Assembly: GCA_035559815.1 (NCBI GenBank)
Contig: DATMAT010000020.1
Coordinates: forward strand, 1-64,000
Length of the DNA: 64,000 nucleotides
Reading direction: 5' to 3'
Source: Thermodesulfobacteriota bacterium
GTDB taxonomy: Bacteria; Desulfobacterota_D; UBA1144; Nemesobacterales; CSP1-2
A model generated the notes under the pieces. It saw nothing but the letters and a program-made list of their open reading frames with translations. It did not search any database and was not told the DNA's origin. This document shows, in pieces, positions 53,266-61,200 of the stretch (within the stretch, counting starts at the first letter, position 1; each line of letters starts with the position of its first letter). The position numbers and the translations under genes were made by a program.

Positions 53266-54102
53266 TTAGATTGGGCTTGCCAGGATCTCGGCAATCTTCG
53301 GGAAGATGTACTCGGCCACATCCCTACGTGAACCGCCCCCGGTTATGATCAAATACCTCCCCCGACAAAGCTCCTCGGCGCATTCTTTTACCTCTTTTAC
53401 TAACTCGATGAAGAAATCCGGGGTGAGCCCGATGTCTCCATAATCACCCTGGCAGGTGTCATGGCCGAGAAAATGGAAGATCATCTCCGGTTTAAACATT
53501 CTGGCCCTAGGCATAAATTCCTTTCTTACGAGATTAATATAATGGGTGTCGGTTGAAGTCCAGCCCACGCCGACGCACACGTTACTCTCATCTACATAAG
53601 ATGAATCACAAAAACATACATGGAGTAAAGACTGGTCGTTCTTGAACATATCTCTGTCCCCGTCTCCGTGATGGCAATCGGTGTCCAATAAGACGAATTT
53701 TTCTGCTCCCATCGATCTTCTAACCGTATGGACGGCCGGAGCAACACAATTTATATAGGTTCCGCCCCAGGCGTAGGTGGGTCCGGCATGATGACCGGAT
53801 GCGCTGTTAAAAAGAAGCCCGTTCTTCAGCTCACCGCTCATTATCTTCTCGGTCGCGGTCACACAAGCCCCGGTGGAATAAAATGCGTTCTTGCCGTAGG
53901 GCTTTTTCTTCAAGTTCTCTACCATCTCTTTGGTGTGGAATTTCAAGACCAGGTCCTCGGCTACAGGCTCGTGCTCGAATAATTTAACGTTGGGTAATTT
54001 GAGTACGTCGCCAAGCGCTTCGGGGAAGTTAATAAACTTTGGCCCCACTACCGGGCCCGGGCTCGTCTTGAATATATGGCTGTAAAATATTCCGGTGATC
54101 AT
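53266..54102 (-). CDS. Histone-deacetylase-fold protein, usual catalytic Tyr motif absent
   Basis: This 278-residue arginase/HDAC-fold protein has GHHAGP (103-108), the zinc ligands in DTDCHHGDGD (Asp142, His144) and LGHDTCQGDYGDIG (Asp215). The C-terminal EGGY-type motif, which supplies the catalytic Tyr, reads LIITGGGSRRD here, so transition-state stabilisation may differ, as in class IIa enzymes. Bacterial homologues deacetylate polyamines or acetoin-pathway substrates. The gene is solitary and the substrate unknown. Confidence 0.8.
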   Translation of the reverse strand: MITGIFYSHIFKTSPGPVVGPKFINFPEALGDVLKLPNVKLFEHEPVAEDLVLKFHTKEMVENLKKKPYGKNAFYSTGACVTATEKIMSGELKNGLLFNSASGHHAGPTYAWGGTYINCVAPAVHTVRRSMGAEKFVLLDTDCHHGDGDRDMFKNDQSLLHVCFCDSSYVDESNVCVGVGWTSTDTHYINLVRKEFMPRARMFKPEMIFHFLGHDTCQGDYGDIGLTPDFFIELVKEVKECAEELCRGRYLIITGGGSRRDVAEYIFPKIAEILASPI

Positions 54103-54387
54103 TTAATCCCCCCTGAAGTCTAATTGGATAAACAATAACAAAAATTTGTCTTTGATGAAAGGAGTCGACCGGAATGAAAATAAGGGGATGAGCAGGTCCG
54201 CTTGTGCCCTTGTCCCAGATAGGGACGGGAGAATGGTAGAACAAAGCCCGACCAATGATGACACGGGCATATAAAAATAAATAGGTAGCGAAATAGAAAA
54301 ATTAAGGGAAAGCATAAGGAGTTTTGATTATAATATTTAGAGCAATTTATCATAAACCAGGTAGATTAGAGTATGGAGTAAAAAACG

Positions 54388-54690
54388 ATGCCCCAGAATC
54401 CATATTCCAAATTCACTAAAGAAGAATTGATTCTTCGCGACCGACTGGCTGTAGACCGAACTATACTGGCTAATGAAAGAACATTTCTTGCCTACATCAG
54501 GACGGCGCTGGGCTTTTTTGCCGCCGGGGTGTTTGCCATTAAATTTTTCGACTCTATCTCGATTGAATTAGTTGGGTGGGTATTCGTTCTGTCAGGGATA
54601 ATTACATTTGTGGTAGGGTTAAGGAAATATAGAAGGTTGAAAAGGCAAATTGCTTTATCTACCCAAGAACTTCTCGAAAAGAAGCCATAA
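54388..54690 (+). CDS. DUF202 (YidH-like) membrane protein
   Basis: This 100-residue protein starts with LILRDRLAVDRTILANERTFLAYIRTALGFF, the DUF202 opening, and has three membrane segments. The N-terminal R-L-A-x-x-R-T-x-L-A-x-E-R-T block is diagnostic. The function is unknown. Its end overlaps the convergent M3-like gene by about 30 bp. Confidence 0.85.
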   Translation: MPQNPYSKFTKEELILRDRLAVDRTILANERTFLAYIRTALGFFAAGVFAIKFFDSISIELVGWVFVLSGIITFVVGLRKYRRLKRQIALSTQELLEKKP

Positions 54691-56155
54691 GAGGAGATAA
54701 GTCAAAGGGATTAACTCCCAACCTTTTGGAAATCTCGCGCGAGCCGATTCTTCCGCCTTCTCGCCATATTTTACGGATAAAATTTCCAGCCTCTTTCTCC
54801 CTCCACCACTGCTCGTCAAAATTCTCTCTCAGGTAGTTTCTGAACGAAGCCTCGATTACGATCCCCTTAAGACAACTAGCCGTGTATAAATAGGGTTTAA
54901 CGTCGATAAGATAGTACACCTCATCTTGTTCACAGAACAGGGCGTTTTGAAGCGTTTGTTTATATAAATCGGACTTAGTCTTAAAATCCTCGTCTTTGTG
55001 GAGGGCCATTTCATAGATTAGTTTTCCAGCGTAATATCTTATCTTCGTAAGCTGCCTGAGGTACAAGAATCTTATGAAGTCGATATGTAAATCCGCTTTC
55101 AAATATTTTTTCAGCCATTTAGGCTGATAAATAAGGTTATTGAATAGATAGGCATAGATTTCTACGGTCGTTGATTCTCTCAGATGCTTGAACTCAAAAT
55201 CATCGCCATCTTCGACGTATCCATAGCAAAGCGCACTACCCAGGCCGTAGAAGAAAGATTCATAGTCTTCGACCCCTCCTACAGGATGGATGGAGAATGT
55301 TATACTTCGTGGTGGCTCTATCGGCATGCAAAAAGGCTCTGTGGTTTTTCCTCTTCTCGGTTCGATGTCTGATTTTATCTTTTCGCCAGTCTCTACATCC
55401 ATCTCTCCGAGGATGCTTTCAGCAATTGCTCTAAAATTCGTTTTTGGAAAGTTTGCTCTTAGCTCGAATGAATTGAATAGATAGTCCAGGTCGTAGCTCT
55501 TGGCGTCTTTTAGCTTTAATTCCATTTTCTTGGAAAGAAACCAGGATAGAAAATCCCGATAAATGTACTCGGTGTCGTTTAGAAAGGCTTTTGCTTTTTC
55601 TTCAAGCTGGGTTAAGTTTAGCTCTTCTATCTCATCGCAAAGTCCTTCATAGCTCGAAAACCCAAGCTCCGCTGCTGAGGTGTGTGCGTTATCATATAAC
55701 TCTAGAAATAAGGGGTTTAGCTTCAATACCACTTCCCTTCTTTTTCGCTCTATTTCCTCTCTTCTTGCTCTTTTCGGTTCTTTTTTCATCTCGGCACGGG
55801 CTGACCGAAAGGGGATGGCTGTCCGTTCAACCTCGATGGATTCTCCGCCCTCCGTGGTCATAATTTTATCGACCAGCCTTGCTGTTTTGCTTCCGATGAA
55901 GGAGCGGACCAGAAAATTTAATAGTAAGGGCACGCTGCAGGTTACATCGGCATTACCTTCTTCTTTATTTGCTGGAGATATATTTTTTAATGAAAAGTAT
56001 AGTTCGGGTTCTCCAAGGTCCGGATATGATTTATAGATCGACCTGGTGTTGATGTCTTTTTTCAGTCCGGAGAGATTTGAGTAAAGCTCTCCATATAAAG
56101 CCTTTAGAAATCTCTCACCCTGTTTTCTGATTTCGTTGATTGTTTGTGCACTCAT
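54659..56155 (-). CDS. M3-fold metallopeptidase homologue lacking HExxH (pseudopeptidase)
   Basis: The 498-residue all-helical protein follows the M3 (oligoendopeptidase) plan: a long helical N-terminus with a charged hinge at about 118-145, then RRGKTTEPFCMPIEPP and the segment FFYGLGSALCYGY at about 301-313, where M3 enzymes carry the zinc-binding HExxH. No HExxH and no downstream Glu ligand are present, while STTVEIYAYLFNNLIYQPKWL still resembles the metal-ligand helix region. It is probably a catalytically dead relative that binds peptides or acts as a scaffold; a fully new helical family is the alternative. It overlaps the DUF202 gene at the 3' end. Confidence 0.6.
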   Translation of the reverse strand: MSAQTINEIRKQGERFLKALYGELYSNLSGLKKDINTRSIYKSYPDLGEPELYFSLKNISPANKEEGNADVTCSVPLLLNFLVRSFIGSKTARLVDKIMTTEGGESIEVERTAIPFRSARAEMKKEPKRARREEIERKRREVVLKLNPLFLELYDNAHTSAAELGFSSYEGLCDEIEELNLTQLEEKAKAFLNDTEYIYRDFLSWFLSKKMELKLKDAKSYDLDYLFNSFELRANFPKTNFRAIAESILGEMDVETGEKIKSDIEPRRGKTTEPFCMPIEPPRSITFSIHPVGGVEDYESFFYGLGSALCYGYVEDGDDFEFKHLRESTTVEIYAYLFNNLIYQPKWLKKYLKADLHIDFIRFLYLRQLTKIRYYAGKLIYEMALHKDEDFKTKSDLYKQTLQNALFCEQDEVYYLIDVKPYLYTASCLKGIVIEASFRNYLRENFDEQWWREKEAGNFIRKIWREGGRIGSREISKRLGVNPFDLSPLMASFREVLG

Positions 56156-56394
56156 ATCGGACTTAAATATATCTTATCGTATGGCCAAAGGAGAAATGTT
56201 AAAAGTATTAGAGTTAAGAGGGCAGGTGATAGAATATCCCCATCCGTATTTCTATTATATATATATGTTAAGCTAAAAGAAAAACCATTTCTCAGGCGAG
56301 GGCTGAATCTCCAGTATTAAAAAATCATGTCGTCTTATTAGGTGGTTAATACCGTGTTGAGGTACAGGCACGGGTTTAGGCGAAGATCCAAATT

Positions 56395-56422
56395 GCAGGG
56401 AACGCATATATGCGTTCCTTAC
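56395..56422. repeat. 28-bp palindrome family, copy 3
   Basis: It has head GCAGGGAACGCATA and tail TATGCGTTCCTTAC; one pair is lost and one becomes G-T. It lies 2 bp from the 3' end of the OFA-type MFS gene. Confidence 0.85.
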
Positions 56423-56424
56423 TT

Positions 56425-57681
56425 TCATGATGGCGCCTTTGCGGTATCCCTGATTAACCGCTCCGGGGTTTTGATGAAGAATGAAAACATAGAGGCGGCG
56501 TAACAGAAGAGGATAGCAAGAAGAAAGGGATAAAAGTAGCTGCCGGTGATATCGTGTATATATCCAGCGATGAGCGGCCCGCTTATCGCTGCGACTGAAT
56601 AGGAAGTGCCGAAGAACCCGTATATCGTCCCCAAGGCGCTTAGACCGAAGAAATTTCCCAGAAGCGAGGGGAAAATGGGAACTGTGCCGCTATAAAAAAA
56701 TCCAAACATTACTCCAAAGAGATAGAAAGCCCACACTTCCCCGAAACTTAGCAGAAGAAAAATAGAGCTTCCTTGAAGGAGGAAGCAGATGAATAGAACC
56801 TTCCGACTCTCTATAACCTCGGTAAGAAGCGCCGAAAGAATCACTCTTCCGAATAGGCTCCCCAATCCTATGGCCGCGGGGGCACCCGCTGCAACTAGGG
56901 GTGGAATTCCCAAGTCTATGGCAAAGTTAAAAAGGTGGACCACTACTATTAAAAAGGTGGTGAAGGCGAGAAAATACATCAGGTAAAGTAGCCAGAAGGT
57001 GGGCGTGGCTATTGCCTCGAGCGCTTTCCAGTCGTTATTGCCATTTGATCTCTTTTGCGAAGCGTTCGGTTCCTCCTCTTCTTCCGCGCCGTAGGGCTTC
57101 AGGTTTTTGTCCTGGGGATATCCCCTGAGCACGAGGGCGGAGAGAACGGAGACCATTATAATACCGGCAAGGGCAAAGAAGGCATTTCTTAACCCGAATG
57201 AGGAGATGAGCCATGCGGTGAGCGGGTTCGTAATCAGCCCGCTCAATGGAATACCGGTAGTAATGATGCCGATAGCCAAGGTTCTCTTCTTTATGAACCA
57301 CCTACTCACCAGTGCAACGCAGGTGATGTAAAGTACCCCGTCACCTAGTCCGATGATAAATCCATAGGTCACGTACAGTTGCCACCCTTCAGTAACCAGT
57401 CCGGATAGAAACACTCCCAGTGCGGCGATAGCTCCTCCGCCAAATACCACCGCCCTAGGGTCGTACTTATCTACCAAGCGGCCGGCTAAGGTTAGGGAGA
57501 AGGCAAGCACGAATGACCTAAAGGAAAACAGGGAAGACCCCATAGCTCGGGAAAAACCGAATTCCTCGTTTAGGTAAGGCAGGAACACGCCAAAGGAATA
57601 AAGAAGGACGCCGTCAAGAATGATTAAAATTAGAGAAGCGGCTACAATGTACCAGCCGTAGAAAATTTTTCTTCCGAACAT
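56425..57681 (-). CDS. MFS transporter, oxalate/formate antiporter (OFA) type
   Basis: This 418-residue protein has twelve membrane segments, opening with FYGWYIVAASLILIILDGVLLYSFGVFLP, the OFA-type signature, and GRLVDKYDPRAVVFGG in loop 2-3. Substrates of the family are small carboxylates such as oxalate, formate, lactate or monocarboxylates. A charged loop (PYGAEEEEEP) between the halves is expected. It is a lone gene. Confidence 0.85.
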   Translation of the reverse strand: MFGRKIFYGWYIVAASLILIILDGVLLYSFGVFLPYLNEEFGFSRAMGSSLFSFRSFVLAFSLTLAGRLVDKYDPRAVVFGGGAIAALGVFLSGLVTEGWQLYVTYGFIIGLGDGVLYITCVALVSRWFIKKRTLAIGIITTGIPLSGLITNPLTAWLISSFGLRNAFFALAGIIMVSVLSALVLRGYPQDKNLKPYGAEEEEEPNASQKRSNGNNDWKALEAIATPTFWLLYLMYFLAFTTFLIVVVHLFNFAIDLGIPPLVAAGAPAAIGLGSLFGRVILSALLTEVIESRKVLFICFLLQGSSIFLLLSFGEVWAFYLFGVMFGFFYSGTVPIFPSLLGNFFGLSALGTIYGFFGTSYSVAAISGPLIAGYIHDITGSYFYPFLLAILFCYAASMFSFFIKTPERLIRDTAKAPS

Positions 57682-58082
57682 AGGTTCTCCTTGGATTTAT
57701 CTGTAATTCGGCACAGATTGTAAGTTTTGGGTTCCTTCTAGCTTAGCATAATGACCTGTTCTGAATTATACAACTTAAGGAATGTAAGCATACCTGAAAA
57801 TGTCTTAAAAGGCTCGGTAAAGTGTATAAGGATAGGGAGAATAAGCAGGTCGCCGGATGCAGGAGACTAGGTGGGTAGATAGGTTAAAAAGCGTGGGCCA
57901 GATTAGAACGAGGAATCCCTTAATTGAGTCTCTCTTCAAACTATGCTTCGATTTATTTGACTTATTCTCGGCTAACTTTGATGTGCAATCGTTGAGCGCT
58001 AGTTGAAAAAATGGGCCGACGTTGCTAAGATTTCTTAAAGCTAACCTTTTGGTGTCTTACCAAGAGGCAAAAAGGAGGATGG
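57682..58082. other. Intergenic region, no gene seen
   Basis: The 401 bp between the OFA-type gene and the DUF4234 gene are AT-rich at both ends. I find no repeat family, no terminator and no RNA. AAAAAGGAGG at the right end is the ribosome site of the DUF4234 gene. Confidence 0.4.
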
Positions 58083-58487
58083 ATGGAAAGGTCGAGTACT
58101 TCCTTTACTCAAGCCGACTTGCTGGAGTTTAAAAGCGGGATCGCCAAATATGTCATACTGTCAATAATCACTCTTGGTATATTCAACCTCTACTGGCAAT
58201 ATAAACAGATGCGGTTCGTGAATACAGTAGCCGGGGAGGAGAGGTTTTCATTTGTTAGGTATTTGATTTTTACGATTATCACCTGCGGTATCTATCATCT
58301 TTACTACGAATATGTGATGGGGCGTGAAATCACTATGTTGCAGGAAAAACATGGATTGTCCAAGAGTGAAGACCTGCCTGCTATAAGCATTGTCCTGGCC
58401 GTTCTCGGCCTAACCATCGTCACCGATGCTATTCAACAAAGGGAGATTAACATGATGGTAGATAAACTTTCGTTGAAGACTGCTTGA
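58083..58487 (+). CDS. DUF4234 membrane protein
   Basis: The 134-residue protein has three hydrophobic segments with short polar turns. Its first segment (ILSIITLGIFNLYWQYKQM) and the YHLYYEYVMGREI block match DUF4234, whose function is unknown. AAAGGAGG is upstream. It is followed 105 bp later by a DUF2752 gene, a pairing seen in other genomes. Confidence 0.82.
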   Translation: MERSSTSFTQADLLEFKSGIAKYVILSIITLGIFNLYWQYKQMRFVNTVAGEERFSFVRYLIFTIITCGIYHLYYEYVMGREITMLQEKHGLSKSEDLPAISIVLAVLGLTIVTDAIQQREINMMVDKLSLKTA

Positions 58488-58504
58488 CAATGAAAAGGGA
58501 TGTC

Positions 58505-58529
58505 ATTCCCGCATGTATTTAGCGGGAAT
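58505..58529. repeat. ATTCCCGC/GCGGGAAT inverted repeat
   Basis: ATTCCCGC (58505-58512) and GCGGGAAT (58522-58529) form an 8-bp stem with a 9-base loop directly after the DUF4234 stop. It may act as a transcription barrier or be a dispersed repeat. Confidence 0.5.
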
Positions 58530-58591
58530 CCACAATATTTGTTAAAGACATTTGGGTATGACAAAGAGTAAGATATTAGTAATGTGAGTGA

Positions 58592-59011
58592 ATGATGCTT
58601 GTCAACCTGAGGAGAGTTACAAAATTTTATTCTCTGCTCTCGCTTAACTTCGGTTCTTTACTTCTTATCTCGTGGTTTGGGCTTTTTTTAGTAATTCATT
58701 TATTTGGACTTTCCAGGGATGAAGCAATCGAGCATCTCCCCATTTTCTGCCTGTTTAAGGCTATTACCGGGATTCCCTGCCCTGGGTGCGGTATGACCAG
58801 GGCTTTTCTGGAGCTGGCGAAGGGAGACTTTGTTACTGCTTTTCAACTAAATCCTTTAAGCATTCCGTTCTTCCTGGTTTTAATTTTTTCCGCTTTTAAA
58901 TTCCGTCTGCCGGTTTCAGGTGAGATTAGGAGCTATCTCCTTGGTTTTGTGCTGTCCGTAATTCTGGCTTGGTGGTTCTGGGCGAGGTTAGTACCGGGTG
59001 TTTTTATCTAA
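58592..59011 (+). CDS. DUF2752 membrane protein
   Basis: The 139-residue protein has FKAITGIPCPGCGMTRAFLELAKGD, the C-P-G-C-G-M-T-R motif that defines DUF2752, between membrane segments, with a conserved LNPL turn after it. The function is unknown; the CxxC may bind metal. The preceding DUF4234 gene supports a shared unit. Confidence 0.85.
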   Translation: MMLVNLRRVTKFYSLLSLNFGSLLLISWFGLFLVIHLFGLSRDEAIEHLPIFCLFKAITGIPCPGCGMTRAFLELAKGDFVTAFQLNPLSIPFFLVLIFSAFKFRLPVSGEIRSYLLGFVLSVILAWWFWARLVPGVFI

Positions 59012-59088
59012 ATCCTACCTCGGAGAGTCCATTCATGAGATGACATGCTAACCAAAAAGTAATGGAAAGCACCTCTCATTTATCTCTT

Positions 59089-59116
59089 GTAAGGAACGCA
59101 TATATGCGTTCCTTAC
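59089..59116. repeat. 28-bp palindrome family, copy 4 (perfect)
   Basis: GTAAGGAACGCATA is followed directly by its exact complement TATGCGTTCCTTAC, with no loop. It lies in the 352-bp gap 59012-59363, which has no gene and no other feature. Confidence 0.9.
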
Positions 59117-59363
59117 ATTTCTAAATAAAAATTCGTAGTTGTTCCCGGCGCAGTGCATTGCTCGTAATGTTTGCAGATCAAGGGTTACGCGGTCTCCTGG
59201 ATAGAGCTCCTGGACAGGCTTGATTTAATCATTTAGGCCAAGTATCTGGCGTATAACGCTGCAAAATGTATTATGTGGGGGAATATTTGTTGTTAGCTAG
59301 ACAGAGTGGTAATGGTATTTTCCATTTGGTGGTCACTGGTTTGACCATATAATTAAACAACAA

Positions 59364-60089
59364 ATGACAAAACGAAGGAAGCTTTTAATTCTTACGTTTA
59401 TATTCTTTTTCGTTACTGCGGTGATAGCCTGGTTTATTTACCCGGCATTCAAAATGTATCTACTCTATACCCGTTTGGGTGCTGAAGGTTTGACGGCCGA
59501 GGCTAGAATATTAAGAAAAGAAACCAGGACTAGTCCGTCCTTTCTGGGGATCTTTGATTCTCGCACTAAGAGACATTTGATGCAGGTAGAATTTGAAGAC
59601 CTCGGTGGGAATTTCAATAACACTCTACTGGACGTATCGAAGACGTTTTATGACCGGCACAAGGTAGGCGATTTTGTACGAGTGCTGTATTTGAGAGATG
59701 ATCCCGGACAATGCAGACCGGCGGCCTTTGTAGAGAGCACCAGGTACATAAGCAAGGTCGTTGTTATATGTGGACTGGCGGTATGGATGTTTGCTGCTGT
59801 ATTACCGGCAGTAGTCGGGGTCTTTTCAATCAGCCGTTCGGAAAGAGCAAACGAAATAAGACTAGACATAGAAGAGGTGAGATGTCCGGAATGTGGTTTG
59901 CCAATGAAAGAAGGATACATTCCTTTGACATCGGGCATAAATTGGCGTTATAAAGACGAGCCTATAGGTTTACTCGCTGTCTTTTCCGGACTCCCGGGAA
60001 CGGTCTGGTGGAATCCGTTTAAAAGACCTAAGCTTCCCGGATTTCGCTGTGCGAAATGTAAGGTTATCTTATTCAAGTACGGGAAGTAG
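59364..60089 (+). CDS. DUF3592-type membrane protein with C-terminal zinc ribbon
   Basis: This 241-residue protein has a TM segment at 8-28, a soluble DUF3592-like beta domain (AEARILRKETRT, VGDFVRVLYLRDDPGQ), a second TM segment at about 131-155, and a zinc-ribbon tail (VRCPECGLPMKEG and FRCAKCKVILFKYGK). DUF3592 proteins are membrane-anchored with no known activity. Both cysteine pairs are intact. Confidence 0.7.
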   Translation: MTKRRKLLILTFIFFFVTAVIAWFIYPAFKMYLLYTRLGAEGLTAEARILRKETRTSPSFLGIFDSRTKRHLMQVEFEDLGGNFNNTLLDVSKTFYDRHKVGDFVRVLYLRDDPGQCRPAAFVESTRYISKVVVICGLAVWMFAAVLPAVVGVFSISRSERANEIRLDIEEVRCPECGLPMKEGYIPLTSGINWRYKDEPIGLLAVFSGLPGTVWWNPFKRPKLPGFRCAKCKVILFKYGK

Positions 60090-60217
60090 TTCTCAAGTTG
60101 CATTAGAGATTGATTTTATGATTCTTTTTCGGTTAACATATATCGTCCAAAGTTAGAATTTTATCTCAATAATTCACTTCAATAATCCAAAATCCATTTA
60201 AGGAGAGAAATAATAAA

Positions 60218-60658
60218 ATGGCTGATATCTTAGATACTACCGATTTGTTGACCAGGATAAAGGAGGGAGTGAGTAAAGGGGTGAGAATAGTGAATATCCG
60301 GTCAAAAGAGGCTTATGAGACCCTGAAAATCAAGAGTGAGATACAATCACTCAACAAACAAAGGAGAAAAGCCATCGAGGACCTAGGGAGTAGTGTCTAT
60401 CGGTTGTTTAAACATAAGAACAGCATCAGTGAAGAAAGCATAAAGACTAAGTGCGTTGAGATAGCCAAGATAGAGGAAAGGATAGGGGAGTCGGAAGAAC
60501 AGCTTAGGCTCGTCCATGAAAATGCACAGAAGGAGCTTGGCAAATTAAAAGCGATAGCGAAACCTAGGGTGGTTGGCACCTGTGAGTGTGGCGCCGAGAT
60601 ATACGAGGGCTCCCAGTCCTGTAGCAGGTGTTTTCGTAAAGTAGAGCTGTATAAATGA
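60218..60658 (+). CDS. Coiled-coil protein with C-terminal zinc ribbon
   Basis: About 105 helical residues (IRSKEAYETLKIKSEIQSLNKQRR... EERIGESEEQLRLVHENA) precede CECGAEIYEGSQSCSRCFRK, a CxC...CxxC ribbon. It resembles small zinc-ribbon proteins with a helical hairpin. AAGGAGAG lies before the ATG. It lies near the preceding ribbon protein, but no shared function is evident. Confidence 0.65.
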   Translation: MADILDTTDLLTRIKEGVSKGVRIVNIRSKEAYETLKIKSEIQSLNKQRRKAIEDLGSSVYRLFKHKNSISEESIKTKCVEIAKIEERIGESEEQLRLVHENAQKELGKLKAIAKPRVVGTCECGAEIYEGSQSCSRCFRKVELYK

Positions 60659-60990
60659 TGATTTTTCTTCGATTTGCTCCTTTCATAGCTCGACGGAGTC
60701 TATTCCTTCCCCGATTTAATCGGGGACCAGCTCAGGACAGGCTTTGAGTGCAGTAGAAAGGCTCACCATGAAGAGGGCATAAAATTCACAGTAACATCTC
60801 TTCACCCCGAGCGGAGTCTAGGGGTGAAGGGTGAACCCCTCTTCTCTTGCTTTAAATCATACTTCGACAAACTATATGAGCGTATGCACGCATTAGCAGC
60901 AAAAACGTTAAAGATAAAACCCTTTCGTCCTGAAGCAATCTCAATACGAGATTGCCACGCCGCCAAAGGAAGGCGGCTGGCAATGACGAC
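60659..60990. repeat. Repeat-filled gap before the TIR-like/TPR gene
   Basis: Repeats in the 542-bp gap 60659-61200 include CCCCGATTTAATCGGGG (60709-60725), CTTCACCCCGAGCGGAGTC/GGGGTGAAGG at about 60801-60830, and CTGAAGCAATCTCAATACGAG...AGGCGGCTGGCAATGACG at about 60931-60987, which resembles the 35831 pair. These belong to the dispersed families seen near 36 and 48 kb. The rest is AT-rich; GGAGGGGTGTTA supplies the ribosome site for the next gene. Confidence 0.6.
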
Positions 60991-61200
60991 TGGAATAGGT
61001 TATTAATGATTAAATTGGCTTTTACCCCAATAATCCATTCCTGACAAATTTTGTTAGGAACTTTGCCTAAATTTTTACTTCTCCCTAAAAAACCAAACAA
61101 TGTGGCTAAATTATGATTAAGATTGCATTGGCATAGTTATTGCTAAATTAAATGAAAGGATTAACTACGATGATTTCGGGCAAGTTTCGGAGGGGTGTTA

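Noticed and set aside
60824-61006. 60-codon ORF before the TIR-like/TPR gene
   Set aside because: It is built from the CGAGCGGAGTC and AGCAATCTC repeats and has no ribosome site.
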